64,000 nt of DNA from NCBI GenBank assembly GCA_031761405.1, contig JASEVX010000361.1, positions 1 to 64,000 of the forward strand, written 5' to 3'. Of this stretch, positions 32,846-44,504 are shown piece after piece (position 1 is the stretch's first letter; every line of letters begins with the position of its first letter). The position numbers and the translations under genes were made by a program. The notes under the pieces are model-generated. The model was not told the origin of the DNA, did no database searches, and was given only the letters and a program-made list of their open reading frames with translations. Origin of the DNA: Serripes groenlandicus (taxonomy: Eukaryota > Mollusca > Bivalvia > Cardiida > Cardiidae).

Positions 32846-32864
32846 TTCGTAAGGACAACGCCAA
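32846..32864 (-). other. Possible primer-binding site
   Basis: On the minus strand, directly after the 5' LTR, the sequence is TTGGCGTTGTCCTTACGAA. It starts with TGG one base after the LTR, as expected for complementarity to a tRNA CCA end. I could not match the remaining bases to a specific tRNA. Confidence 0.45.
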
Positions 32865-33119
32865 TGTGGTAATTCTAATATACTAACCTTAGATGCACCA
32901 GTCAATTATGGTTATAAGTGACGATGCTTGTTGGTTAGCTGATTAAACGTCCAGATTGTCTTCCGTCATAAAATGTACGTCTGTGTTAAACACTACTAGA
33001 AACCGGAAGCCCCTTGAACCCTTTTCATTTCCGGAATACCGAACAGCGTTGCAGGGAACCAACTGGTGGAATTCCCGGGACAAACCGGTACTCATTCGCC
33101 CAGGGACAATATTACCACA
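32865..33119 (-). repeat. 5' LTR
   Basis: 255 bp, 3 substitutions from the other LTR, same TG...CA ends. It would carry the promoter for the minus-strand transcript; I see no strong TATA box. Confidence 0.95.
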
Positions 33120-33123
33120 ATAC
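33120..33123. repeat. Target-site duplication ATAC (right)
   Basis: Matches 22055-22058. Confidence 0.85.
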
Positions 33124-34291
33124 CATTGCATGTACTAGGACTACATGTAACTGGCAATTACCACTGGTCCAGGATCTTGCACAAATTTATTGAAAATGGC
33201 ATTTAACACTTTCAATGAAACTCAATATTGGTATACATGTATGCAGGAACATATCTTAGTTCCCTTTGTATGCTATTTGATCTTATGAATTAAATTGTTA
33301 ACAGTTGAATAGCAATAAGAGAACTGAGAATTATAGAATCAAGATGATTTTTGAAATAAAATAGAAATTTCATAGTAGAAGGATTAATGTGGATAATGCA
33401 TTGTAGCAGCATATATCAAACGTTAGTTGTTCTGTCAGGGAATGGGTATGAATTGTATGTGGTTTTTTTAAAAAAAAAAATGTTTTGAACAGAAGAAAAG
33501 GATATACCATTATTTAAGAATTATTATCTGGAGTGGTTACAGGATAAAACAAATCCTTTATCTATGTTCTTAAAATTTCAGTCACTTTGGGCCCTTGTGT
33601 ACTTAAATAACAAGATCAAAATTAATTGTTTGTGTCACTTGCCTTTTTTTAGATACATATAAACTTTTGTATGTCTGATTTGCTTTAAAAGGGATTCATA
33701 GTCTTTGGACCACATCTCTGTCATCTGTTTTTCCTATTAGTTTTGAGAGTAAGTCACAACATTTTGCATTTCATTAACTTTATTCAATCCTTTATTCAAT
33801 CCTTTATTGGTATTAACACTATTTACATTTACAATCATTGACATATTGTCTGCTGCAAAGGAATTATAACTCATTTGTGGTTGTTTGTTATATGGAAAAC
33901 TGGTGCAAATGCATGCTATTTAGTATTAGTAACAACTTTTTGCATATAATCTTTGACTTTATATTTCAGATGGTGATCTGTCTGGACAGAGACACAATAT
34001 ACAGCAAAATCTAAATGATGTTTACAGATGAAAAGGCAGAATAATTGAAATGTCAGCAATAATATGTGTCTCATTAAAACTTTTCCTTTTCAATTTTGAT
34101 TAACATTTATATATAATTGTGAAAATTCAAAGCAGAATTCATAGGGCTCTTGAGCGATAAAAACACCCACATTATTCTAAGCAACAAGTCTGTTGAACTG
34201 GATGAAGTCTTGAACCCTTTACCACATTAACAAATCTAAAAGCAGACTACTTTAAAAACATACTATCTCAAGTATTGAAAATCTCTTTAAA
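33124..34291. other. No gene recognised
   Basis: AT-rich. A triple TTTATTCAATCC run lies at 33780-33807, and a CTGCTGCAAAGG word near 33850 may be a trace of the hairpin family. Confidence 0.4.
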
Positions 34292-34508
34292 TGATTGATT
34301 GAGTGATGATTTAACGCTGTTTTTAACAATTTCTCCGTTATATCACGGCGGCCAGTTCACCTACTCATGCATTTCCTGGTTTTCTCACACCAGTACTCCA
34401 CACAACAATCTTCCCAAGCAACTGGCTGCTTTTCCACATAGACTTAGCCCATTGGTGGCAGACGAATGACGCATTGACTTTTGTCAATCGTCGGAAAGAA
34501 AGTTGGCC
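34292..34508 (-). mobile_element. 5'-truncated tRNA-derived SINE (family 2)
   Basis: Matches the body and tail of the full-length copy at 58755-59050 (CACCAGTACTCCACACAAC, CACGGCGGCCAGTTCACC, tail near AACGCTGTT...ATTGATTGA) but lacks the tRNA-like head. Confidence 0.8.
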
Positions 34509-34559
34509 ATATTGATAAAACGGCCCCCTGGATACAAGTATGGAATCCTCTAAAAATAC

Positions 34560-34632
34560 ATTTTTACTCATTTTTAGCAATTTCTTCTTTTGCCACAATG
34601 TCTTTAAATGTCATCTGCAGCAGTGACGTTTA
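34560..34632 (-). repeat. Half hairpin repeat
   Basis: TTTTTAGCAATTTCTTCTTTTGCCACAATGTCTTTAAATG then CTGCAGCAG at 34616-34624: one arm plus the CTGCAG side of the hairpin family. Confidence 0.6.
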
Positions 34633-35399
34633 TGATTACAGCTACTACATTCATACCATATGTAGGCTGGTCGATAGTTAATAAACACATAATTTTTTTA
34701 GGTAATCAATGATTTAAAAATAGTTTACTTATGACTACATTTGTTTACCGCTAAGCAACACGGTCTGTATACCGAGTTTTGTATAACTGTAGTACTTCTA
34801 TCAGATTATATATATCAAAACAAGAGGGTCATGGTGGCTCTGAACCACTCACCTGAGTATTGAAATAGTAACCTGGTCTTTTATTCATATTAATGTTCTG
34901 ATAAACCTGGCATGAAGATTGGATGATATGGCATCTAGAGTGTTCACAAGGTTTTACAGATAATCAAATTTACAAAAAAACATGTGGCCCAGTTTCAAAC
35001 TTGACTAATATATATTGTCTCTAGAGGAGGGGTTCACAAAGTAAGTGTTTCCAATGTAAAACACACATACAATGGACAAAGGGTGATCGCAGAAGCTAAC
35101 CTTTAGCACTTTGTGCTCAGTTTAGAAAACGAAATAAAGTCATACCATTATTACCTAACCAAAGAATGTTTGATGGAGCTTTTTTGACAAAATCAATGTC
35201 AATGAACAACTGCAAAAGCCTTGGAAACACAATGTGGATTCTTCTGACCATATTCATATTGTCAATAAGCACTTAAGCTTCTATGGGTCAAGCTTTTAGA
35301 AATTGGAAGATTTTGCAGGACTGTGCATTATTTTGAAAAAAAATGCATTAATAAGACACTTTTTCACTCGGATGCATTTGTACGGAGCCCCTAAAGTGA

Positions 35400-35720
35400 C
35401 ATTCAACATATTTTTTAAATATGCAAATACGCGTTTTTTATTTTGTTTAAACGAAATACTCATTTCGTTAAAACGAAATAATAATTCGATGCTTTTTTTT
35501 CTATTTAAATAAGCTGTTTTATTTCGTTTAAACGAAATAAGGATTATTCGACACTTTTTTAAAATATGCAAATAAGCCGTTTTATTGCGTATTTACCAAA
35601 TAATAATTGCCATTCGACATTTCTTTTGAATATGCAAATAAGCCGTTTTATTTCGTATTAACGAAATAATAATTATTATTCAACACTTTTTTTATATACA
35701 AATTTGCGTCGTTTTATTTA
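35400..35720. repeat. AT-rich minisatellite with TTTCGTTTAAACGAAA palindromes
   Basis: About four units of 65-75 bp. Each has a palindrome related to TTATTTCGTTTAAACGAAATAA, then ATTCGACA-TTTTTT, then ATGCAAATAAGCCG. Units share order but differ by several bases. Confidence 0.8.
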
Positions 35721-35756
35721 GTAAATTTAATTTCTTCTCGTTTCTACCATCAGCCG

Positions 35757-35830
35757 AGCTCCGGTAGCTCAGTCGGTAGCGACGCGGGCTGTCAATCCAG
35801 GGATTGTGAGTTCGAATCGGGGACATACAT
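35757..35830 (+). repeat. tRNA-like SINE head (family 2)
   Basis: CGGTAGCTCAGTCGGTAG (A box) and GTGAGTTCGAATC (B box) match, on the opposite strand, the head of the SINE at 58755-59050. Similarity ends soon after, so it is a head fragment or a related element. Not a convincing tRNA gene, because its ends do not pair. Confidence 0.6.
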
Positions 35831-36204
35831 TAGTCATACGAGAAATAGGGTTAGAACACATGACTTAGGCAAGCAGAGATTGAAACATGGGATGGCTGGT
35901 TACACATCTGCCCAATATTCATTTGGCCATAGCTGATTAACCTTTAATATAATAACATTGATTTATTTGAAATTGTCTAAATTGTAAAAGACGAAATTGA
36001 GACGCATTTGATTAAGAACGAATTAGCATTATCAATATGTTGCTGTTGTTTTGCAAGACAAATGATCAAAACAAATATCATCAATAGAATATCATATAAC
36101 TACTTTTTCAAAATAAATTCAACTAATGCAATCAACTAATCCAAAACGATTCCCCGCTTACATTAAACCTGCAGCACCCTACATTGTGAAATAAATATGT
36201 CAAA

Positions 36205-36245
36205 TCTCTACATTGTGGCTAAAATTCGTCTGCTGCAGATGCATC
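36205..36245 (-). repeat. Half hairpin repeat
   Basis: CTACATTGTGGCTAAAATTCGTCTGCTGCAGATG: one arm and the CTGCAG side. Confidence 0.5.
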
Positions 36246-37325
36246 AAAACATGCAGGAAACAGATGTGTCTTTTGAAAAACCCAAATATGAATAAGACAA
36301 ATATGCAGGAAACAAACGTGTCTTTTGAAATCGAATAGAACATATGATAAACTTTTCATGGTGAGAAATTTCTTGTAATTAGTAAATGCATCTTTGATTC
36401 AAATATTTTCTACCAAATCTTTCACTTTAAATTCCATGCATCCAACCGTTCTAGTTTCTGTTTCACATATAAACTGTTTCTTTAAATAGGAAAATCTTGA
36501 ATCATTTTTCGAATATGGACTATATATCACCATGAAAAACATTCTGACAAAGTTTCAACTTGCTCAAAGTAAATATGAGGCCTCCGGGGGTTTAACAATA
36601 TTTGTCTTCAATTTGGCCTAGTGACCTAGTTTTTAACATATTATAAAGTTTAAATATAAAGATAACTTTTCAACATGCTCAAGTTAAAAATGAATCACCC
36701 AGAGTGTTAACAATATTTCCCTTAAATTTTAGCCTAGTGATCTAGTTTCTGACCCTATATGATGCATATTTGAGTTTGGCCTAGATATTCTAACATTCTT
36801 ACACAATGTCGAACTGCTGAAGCTAACTAGAGTGTTAACAACATTTTCCTTCAATTTGACCTAGTGACCTACTTTTTGACCCGACATGACCCATATTAGA
36901 ACTTGACCTCTTTAAGACAAACATTTTAATAAAGTTAAAAATGCGGCCTTCTGATTGTTAACAAGATGTTTGCAGTGCTTTTTGATCCGACATGACTCAT
37001 ATTCGAATAAAGTTTCAACATGCTCAACTTAAAAATGTGGACTCCAGAGTTTTATCCAAATTTCCCTTCAATTTGACCCTTTGACCTAGTTTTTGACATC
37101 ATATGGCCCCGTTTCGAACTTGTCCAAAATTTGATGGTGATGAATGTTCTGATACACTTTCATGAAGATCGGATGCAAAACGTAGCATGCATGTAGAGGG
37201 TTAAAAAGGCAATTGTTGACGACGCACGACGCACGACGCACGATGCACGATGCACGACGGACGGGCGCAGGACAAAATGTGATCGCAAGAGCTCACAGTT
37301 CTTCGTGCACAGGTCAGCTAAAAAA

Positions 37326-37762
37326 GGTGGGTCGTGATGGCTCACCTGAATAAATTCATACGTTTTTAAACAAAAATGAAACATAAAATGAAAACAAGCT
37401 CTGTCACCTTATGGGACGTTTTTTAACAAATCGAAATAGTGCGTACAATCTTGGCAGAGGTTCCCCCATGGAACATTTGTAATAAGTAATTTTCAAATCA
37501 GCCAGAACTTTTAGACTAGAATAATTTTGTCATTTTTACATCTTTCTGAATCCACAGCAACCTAAGTTATACATGGAATTAATTTGTTTTAACACATTTG
37601 AAAGAGGACTCCTGTGATATTATTTTGGAATGGGTCGAATGGTTTAGGAGGATAAGTTGTTTATAGGAAAATGTAAATGGACAGAACATAATGATGCTGA
37701 CAACGACGCCAGACGACTGGTGTTCTCAAAAGATAACCCTGCACTAGATGATCGGCCGAGCT
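37326..37762 (+). repeat. Short accordion repeat
   Basis: GGTCGTGATGGCTCACCTGA start, one internal unit (CATGGAACATTTGTAATAAG), GACAACGACGCCAGACGAC stretch and GAGCTAA end. Confidence 0.6.
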
Positions 37763-38105
37763 AAAATGTTGACAGATGATGTCCCACTGACATACAATAA
37801 CCCTAAAAGCTTACACTGACCATGTTGTGCTCGGGTGAGGTTAGCAGAATATAAGAAAAGGAATAAAGAAGTTTTAAAATGTGATTTACGCCGTTTTTTC
37901 AACCGAAATGCACCTGTCTCAACTACTCCATTTCTTCTTAATAATGGCCGCATCAATGTTAACGTACCATTACAAAGGAGGCTAAGGTAGCTCATGATAT
38001 TTCATTAAGGTCATTATTAGTCTGCAGTCTGTGTATCAAATTTCAAACTGGTCCATGAGTGGTCAAATTTTAGAAAAATATATTGAATAATCATTCATTA
38101 TTCAA

Positions 38106-39119
38106 GACAAGAGGGCCATGATGGCCCTGGATCGCTCATCTGGAATATTTATACCTATCATTCTGATAGAGCATGAATGAGTTGGATGTTACGGCACTGC
38201 AATACGAAGAGGTCAATAGGGACCGAAGTGAGAAATGGAGGTGAGCAAAATATGACGATACTGAAGAAAGTGGTGAAAACTGGAAAGGAGTATTATAATC
38301 GGCATCCTAGTCAAATAAAAACCACAAGAGTGAGGTTTTAGCATTTTTGTTTCTTCGCTCTACCAAGACGGCCCGATGTGTTCAAGAATATTTTTAAAAT
38401 GTCCACTATAAGAATAAAGTGAAAACTGATCCTGCCCTACATGGGAATGTATTTTATTTACCAACTGATACCGCTTGAACAAGTTTTCCTCTTTCTATCT
38501 CTATCTTAAATAGGTGACCCCAAGGGCGGGGCCATTTTCGACCCTAGGGGCGTTATTTGAACAATCTTGGTAGAGGACCACTAGACGAAGCTACACACCA
38601 ACTATCTTAGCTCTAGGCCTTTCCGTCACGAAACGATTTTTAAAGTGTTTCCCTATATATCTGTATGTAAAACAGATGACTCCCGGAGTTGGGCCAATTT
38701 TGACCACATGGGCGTTTTTTGAACACTCCTGGTAGAAGACCACTAGACTATGCTAGACGACACATATCTAAGCTCTTTGACCCCAGTGGAAAACTATTTG
38801 TAGAGGACTACTAAACAATGCTACAAACCAAATATCTAAGCTCTAGGTCGTTTTGTTTCAGACAAGATTTTAAGAGGGTTTTCTATTTTTCTATTGGTAA
38901 CCAGAGTTCGGTTCGGTATGGAATAAATTTCTTTAAACCATTTTGAAAGAGGATCACCAAAGGATCATTTCTACCAAGTTTAATCAAAATCCAAACAGCG
39001 GTTTAGGAGGAGAAGTCATTTAAAGACATCGTTGACGGCGGACATCCGGACGTCCGGACATCACGACATCAGGTCATCACAATAGCTTACCATGAGCAAT
39101 GTGTGCTCAAGTGAGCTTA
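38106..39119 (+). repeat. Accordion repeat
   Basis: CAAGAGGGCCATGATGGCC start with GATCGCTCATCTG. Internal units of about 150 bp (GACCACTAGAC-A-GCTA, ATATCTAAGCTCTAGG). GGACATCCGGACGTCCGGAC stretch, then CTCAAGTGAGCTTA end. The following 39120-39576 is a different tandem subfamily of the same style (AGGTCAATTCTGAG, CTACAAAGCTTGAAAA). Confidence 0.7.
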
Positions 39120-39576
39120 CATTTATCAGAAAATTCATCTCCAGCAAATCTCGGTCAAGTTTAAACTTGGCTATGTTAGGTTAAGTACTAGATCACTAGG
39201 TCAATTCTGAGAAAAAATCTTTCGATCACTGTTAAGGCTACATTTGTCCTCCAATCTTCATGAAAGGGAATCAGAATATTCATCCCAATCAAATCTCTAC
39301 AAAGCTTGAAAATTGCCATTTTGGGTAAAAAACTGGGTGACTTTGTCAAATTTTAGAATGTACTGTAAAGGCCACATTTGTATCCAATCTAGGATATCAA
39401 CATAGCATTAATCTCTACAAAATATAGGCTCAACAAGGTCACTATGTCTATCTGAGAAAAAGCCACATTTTCATCCAACCTTCATTATATATCATTAAAA
39501 CATTCATCTCTAACACATTTCAATCAATTTCCATACTAGGTATGGTATACATTATGTCACTAGATCCAGGTTGAGA

Positions 39577-39688
39577 ACAAGAGGGCAATGATGGCCCTGG
39601 ACCACTCACCTGAGTTATTTAATGTGTTTTGATATGCAAACCACATAGTCAATCACAATAACTCATTTTGCGATCAGGTAAGCTAATA
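39577..39688 (+). repeat. Internally deleted accordion repeat
   Basis: Only 112 bp: the CAAGAGGGCAATGATGGCC...CTCACCTGAG start is joined almost directly to AATCACAATAACTCA...ATCAGGTAAGCTAA. It shows the two ends by themselves. Confidence 0.7.
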
Positions 39689-39884
39689 CTAAAGGGTCCA
39701 AAAGATGTTTCTAAAGTTTGGCCAAGTGACTTGGTTTTCGACTTAATATGACCAAAATGTGTGCTTAGCCAAGACAAATCTTCTGACAAAGCTTTGTTGA
39801 GAGCCCTATTTTTCACACAAACGTATTCGTCACACATGCAATGAATACGTACGAATTCCTCAACAAATGTGTGAAGAATACGCG

Positions 39885-39915
39885 CGAATATGTCACATTT
39901 GTGACATATTCGTTT
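39885..39915. repeat. Palindrome CGAATATGTCACA / TGTGACATATTCG
   Basis: 13-bp perfect arms with a 2-nt spacer, in a region where ACGTATTCG/CGCGAATA words also recur (39809-39890). It may be a small repeat or a fold-back. Confidence 0.6.
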
Positions 39916-40029
39916 CACTTTTTTGAAGGGTTTCACAGCAAACCTCTCAAATTTTACTTGGCCATTTTGTTTTAACAGACAATGAGAACATGTATACTGC
40001 AATACACTCGGAACCTGTGTACACTTGCG

Positions 40030-40089
40030 TGAGTCGTGTGTACTCGTGTGTTTGTGTGTGTGGACGGGGGGGGGGGGGGGGGGGGGGGT
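40030..40089. repeat. (GT)n followed by a run of 23 G
   Basis: GTGTGTACTCGTGTGTTTGTGTGTGTGG precedes an uninterrupted G run at 40066-40088. Such runs are often length-uncertain in assemblies. Confidence 0.95.
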
Positions 40090-40204
40090 GCGGTGTTGGT
40101 TGGGGTTTACGTTTATATGAATGAAACGTTGGCCTGCGAGTGTAACTGATATATATTTTTTTAATTGTTTCAGTAGCTCTTTCTAAAACTATCTTTAGTT
40201 AAGC

Positions 40205-40374
40205 ATAGCGCCCTGTGCCTACCCTAAAACATCTTACATTTATATGGGGGCAACAGCCAGATATGCGTAAAACATCTTAAATCACTGGGTCCTCTGTATT
40301 TCGTGAGACATATACCGTACAGCGCCCTGTACTTTTACATTCATTTATTAAAAAAGCACAGCCCCTGTGCTAAT

Positions 40375-40415
<41 letters not shown>

Positions 40416-40800
40416 AGTCACAGCGCCCTGTGCTAAGTCATTCAGATATATATCAAGAAACTTGGGTTAGCTCATTACCCATGCTTAACAGCCATTGAGC
40501 GATAAATCAAAACACCATTCTCTTCTTCCTTTGACTCGCATTTTGAACCCACATGGGCTAAGCAGCAAGTTTTGATTTTCTCTTAAATGGCTGTCTAGCA
40601 CAGATTTGATTCTACGAAGCACAGCGCCCTGTGCTATCTCATAAATATATACAAGGCACAGCGCCTCTGTGCCAATTAATTCAGATATTTCGAAACACAG
40701 TGCCCTGTGATCATTATTTCACCAAATATTTACAAAGCACAGCGCCCTGTGTTCATTATTTCATACATCTATAACAAAGAGCGTCCTCTGCTAAAATGGT
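40205..40800 (+). repeat. Array of short hairpins with CAGCGCCCTG core
   Basis: Nine copies of (A)GCACAGCGCCCTGTGC(T) or close variants occur, near 40207, 40321, 40356, 40420, 40620, 40658, 40697, 40738 and 40787. In the better copies GCACAG pairs with CTGTGC around a 3-4 nt loop. Spacing is mostly 40-60 bp with CATTATTTCATATATAT-type filler, including (AT)n at 40382-40413. It lies just upstream of the DIRS-like gag and may be that element's leader. Confidence 0.75.
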
Positions 40801-41122
40801 TTATAGTTCTACACAGCTCCTGGTTCTAATTAACCATATATCTTCCAAGCATATCGACATGCGCTATTTACCGGACATGCTTACAAAGCACATAACCAGA
40901 TGCGAGTTATTGAACTCTGGAGTGATATTTCACTGTAAACACTTTTCAAATTGATATCTTTGACCTTACAGCCACCTACAAAAAGCAAAACCAGCTAGAA
41001 TTTGCTTTGGCCTTATTGAACCCTACAAATACTGTCCACGTGTAATGGCAGCCGTGGTAGGCCTCCTTAACATTACAAGTTTAGTGTTCTCATTAACACT
41101 TGCCTTAACTTCATTATTTTAG

Positions 41123-42365
41123 ATGAACAAGCAAAAGAGGAAGACGTCTAGTTCTACCAAATCAAAATGTCCCTGCTGCCCAGAACACACAACTACTTCA
41201 GTTTCATCGCCCAAAAAGAGGACCAGAACCACATTAACACTGCCTTCCACCTAAACTGCAGCAACAGCTTCTTCATAGAACCCTCTTCTTCACAGAAACC
41301 AAACTCCTTCGGCTTCCAGGATTCCTGTAAGAACATTAGCTTTTACACTCGCCATTCAGGGTAACAGGATCCATAGCGACATGCCAATAAACTCTACCCA
41401 AGCAGAAATGGGACAAGACACAGCGGACAGTTCTAGCTCGGAGGACTCCGACAGTGACGCCGACACCCAAGAACCGGCTTCATTGGCTAATACTGTTTAT
41501 AACCATTGTTCTTGCCTAAGTCCAGGTAACAAGATGTACTTTACTGAGCCAATTGGCTCACCTATATCTCTTCAAATAAAATAACCTACCAAAAAGACCA
41601 TTTGGAGGAATGTTTTCATTGAAATGGCGACTCTTTTGCCAAATACCACTAATACGGCCAATACAAATTTCACTTTACAAATAGACCAAAACTCCAACAT
41701 CAGCAATTTTGCCAAATAACCGACCCTCGCAAAATTCAGAACATCGAACAGTGGACTTTCTCCGCTTTGTGGCCATATATGCCAGGAAATCCCTGATGGA
41801 GACACCCCAACTAATGAAGTATGGCGAAATTGTGCAAGACATCGCAAATAGGGAACCAGGTCTTGGGTTTCTGTACTACGATACCCAATTCAGAATGCTT
41901 CGGCAGTCGGTGTGTCTCCCATGGGACAGCGTCCATACAGAATATTGGCTCATGGCTTGCATCTCCTTTCAGCAACCTTCTATTTCTACTTACAAGCCAC
42001 AGCAGCCCTTTCGGTCATCTCAAGCAAAACTAAAGCGCTTTCTCGACAACACCTGTTGGCGTTTCAACATTAGGCAATGCACTGTCAAAAATGTTCTCTC
42101 CCACACATCTGCGGCTACTGCAAAGGCTCTCATACCGCATTCACATGCATATTTTCCTCAAAGGAACAGGCAAACAGAGGCTCGAACCCAGCCTTTAAAC
42201 CAGCATCTTCCATGTGAAACAACCCTCACCACGCCTGTTAACATTGATCGTCTTTTGCCATTTCTGTGCAGAATACCTTATATCAGGTTTTCGCAATGGC
42301 TTTCGGGTCGGTTATACCGGTCCGAGATCAGCCTCCACCTGCAACAATTTAAAGTCATGCATTGA
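41123..42365 (+). pseudogene. gag-like region of DIRS-type element 1
   Basis: An ATG at 41123 opens a Lys/Ser/Thr-rich stretch with CPCCPEH, soon disrupted. 41709-42365 and neighbouring frames continue with fragments that have no clear domain. Its position directly upstream of the RT frame and the downstream recombinase mark it as the first gene of a DIRS-like element. Frames change several times, so this is a relic. Confidence 0.5.
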
Positions 42366-43215
42366 AGATCCCGACTTAGTCGAAATAAAATTACAAACTG
42401 AACGTCATGCCGGTCGCATAGCCGGCCCCTTTCAAACTCCTCCTTTCTTAAACCTCAAGTTAAGTCCAATCGGCTTGGTTCCGAAAAAGACTAACGGTCA
42501 ATTTCGACTTATACACCACCTAAGCCATCCGCGAGGGTCATCCATAAATGACTTCATCGATCCAAAATTGGCTACAGTTCAATACACCACCTTTGACGAC
42601 GCGGTTTCCTTAGTATTAGACTTGGGAAAAGGTTGTCTTTTAAGTAAAACTGACTTTGAATCTGCTTTTCGGCTTATCCCGATCCATCCTCAGGACCATA
42701 ATTTAATTGTCTTTAAGTTTAAAGGGCAATTATTACGATCGTTGCCTACCAATGGGGATATCTTCAGCATGCAATATATTCGAACGTTTTAGTTCCGCAC
42801 TACAACATATCGCTACAACCAAATTACATATCCCACACATGATACACATTATTGATGACTTTCTCATGGCAGGCCCTCCAAACTCTCCATTATGTCAAGC
42901 GTATTTGGGAAAATTCCTTAAGTTTTGTCACTGTATCCGATTAAAAAGAAGAAAACCGAAAACGCTTCAACAACTATAACATTCATGAGTTTAGAACTAG
43001 ATTCCATAGCAATGGAAGCTCGACTCCCAGCTGATAAATTGTTAAAACTGGGAGAAGCTCTGACCACAACAGTCCGTAAACGGAAATGAAAGCAACTTCA
43101 ATCTCTGTTGTGTCTGCTTGATTTCTGCTGCCAAGTCGTAATCCCAGGTAGATCATTTCTCAGACGCCTTACTGATCTAACCAAACAAGTGACCCGTCCT
43201 CATCACATAAAAACT
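42366..43215 (+). pseudogene. Reverse transcriptase of DIRS-type element 1
   Basis: The frame ending at 42792 carries SPIGLVPKKTNGQFRLIHHLS and CLLSKTDFESAFRLIPIHP (first catalytic Asp). After a frameshift near 42770, 42707-42979 continues with DRCLPMGISSACNIFERFS and HIIDDFLMAG, the IDD form of the active site typical of DIRS-group RT. Then FMSLELDSIAMEARLP-like sequence, the usual RT-RNase H junction, runs into a stop. RNase H is largely missing. Confidence 0.8.
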
Positions 43216-44090
43216 CTTAATAAAGAAAGTCGGAAAGACTTATCCTGAAAATGTAACACTACCGGCATCAGTTGCACAGGTTGCTCAGTTCATAACAGTA
43301 TGCCACCTGCGAGGTTTGAAACCCTCAACTATTTCTTCTTTCATATCAGCGCTCGCTTATGTTCATAAAATACAAGGACTACCAAATCCTACAACAGACT
43401 TTGTTATACATAAGTTATTACACAGCACTAGACGCTATAAAATACAAGACAAACGGCGACCTTTCACATTGTCACGCGTACGTTTTGACGATTTATTGCG
43501 TCAGCTTCTTACAACACTTTCATCCATTACTACAGATAGGTATAACCTAATCCTATTCAAAGCCATGTTCCTAACTTCCTTTTTTGGTCTATTTAGAGTG
43601 GGAGAGCTTACTCTCTCTCTCCCCAGGCACCAAATAACGTGGTCTCTCACCAATCTATTACAATCTTACAAAAATGAAATACAATCCAAGAGATCGTTAT
43701 AACACTAGAGCATTACAAACACTCACAAGGTCAACAAATTGAAGTTCCTTTACAGCGTCAACCTTGCAAACACCTATGTCCAATCCGCTCTCTGTCAAAG
43801 TACCTCAAAATCACACCACACAAGCAAGGCGCTTTATTCAAGGACATCCATGGTCAAGCCAATACTTCAACTCGCTTCCGCACAGTTCTCCGTTCATGTG
43901 TTACCGCATGCGACCTAGATCTAAACTTTTATACAGGGCACTCTTTCCGCATAGGCGGAGCCACATATGCCCATTCCATACACATGCTCCCAGAGCAAAT
44001 ACAAAAAGTTGTCCGCTGGAGATCTAAAGCATATTTGAAATATATTCGTCCATTAGCACTGCCAATTCCTTCGTTAAAGAAATAAAATCC
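43216..44090 (+). pseudogene. Tyrosine recombinase of DIRS-type element 1
   Basis: 43316-43702 has the N-terminal helical region (KPSTISSFISALAYVHKIQG) and the first catalytic Arg in FRVGEL (codon 43595-43597). After frame changes, 43930-44090 gives GHSFRIGG (His 43939-43941, Arg 43948-43950) and RWRSKAYLKYIRP with the nucleophile Tyr near 44032-44043. These are the R..HxxR..Y residues of the family. The enzyme circularises or integrates the cDNA in place of a DDE integrase. The gene is broken. Confidence 0.8.
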
Positions 44091-44119
44091 CCTGACTGTT
44101 TAAGGCAGCAGAGAATACA

Positions 44120-44400
44120 CCCAATGTCCAAAACTCAGTTCAAGGAACCGTATGGTGTCACCTCTTATTTCACCAGGGAAATTTATTCATCGACCTAGAG
44201 AGAAACAATGCGATTTTTCAGCACTGTTCTAGGCAGGCTGAAAGGCTCCATCGTTTTTTTATTTTACTTATAGGTTTAAACTGAAGTTGGGTACTGTTTT
44301 AGGCAGACTCAAGTTCAATTTCATACTTACTTGTCCGTTAAAGTTGACATAGTACTGTTTTAGGCAGACTTACATTCTTAACATTAATAATAAATATGTG
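44120..44400 (+). repeat. Three tandem TACTGTTTTAGGCAGACT units
   Basis: GCACTGTTCTAGGCAGGCT (near 44220), GTACTGTTTTAGGCAGACT (near 44291) and again near 44352, spaced 60-70 bp with weak similarity between. They follow the recombinase and are probably 3' noncoding sequence of the DIRS-type element. Confidence 0.6.
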
Positions 44401-44504
44401 ATACGATAAATTCTTCCTCATATCATGATTGAAGTTACTATTTGTACATGGCTCTATATCATTTACATGTAAGCATTAATAACATTTGACTATATAATAA
44501 TCAT

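Larger units (their letters stand above)
22059..33119 (-). mobile_element. Ty3/Gypsy LTR retrotransposon with PHD, zinc-finger and TatD accessory genes
   Basis: About 11.06 kb on the minus strand. It has two 255-bp LTRs beginning TGTGG and ending CCACA on each strand, a 4-bp target duplication, a purine tract next to the 3' LTR and a possible primer-binding site next to the 5' LTR. Order is gag, protease, RT, RNase H, integrase, PHD finger, then extra ORFs 3a/3b (zinc finger) and a TatD nuclease. PR-RT-RH-IN order marks Ty3/Gypsy. GC content is visibly higher than the flanks. The copy is defective: frameshifts and stops in gag and pol and a 1.2-kb repeat inserted in protease. The LTRs differ at 3 positions, so insertion was recent. 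Confidence 0.95.
34820..37320 (+). repeat. Accordion repeat, interrupted
   Basis: Starts CAAGAGGGTCATGGTGGC with ACTCACCTGA and ends with a CGCACGACG-rich stretch, GATCGCAAGAGCTCAC and AGGTCAGCTA. 36500-37150 has tandem units of about 110 bp built on a TTCAATTTGACCTAGTGACCTA core. The middle (about 35330-36480) holds unrelated inserted material: a palindromic minisatellite, a tRNA-like head and a half hairpin. Confidence 0.65.

Noticed and set aside
35757..35830. A functional tRNA gene
   Set aside because: Matches the head of the SINE at 58755-59050, and its ends do not form an acceptor stem.
39649..40002. 117-codon minus-strand frame with several Cys
   Set aside because: No ordered zinc motif. 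It crosses the accordion end and a palindromic repeat.
40205..40800. A CRISPR array (regular short repeats)
   Set aside because: Repeat copies are degenerate, spacing is irregular, the filler is not unique, there are no cas genes and the genome is eukaryotic.
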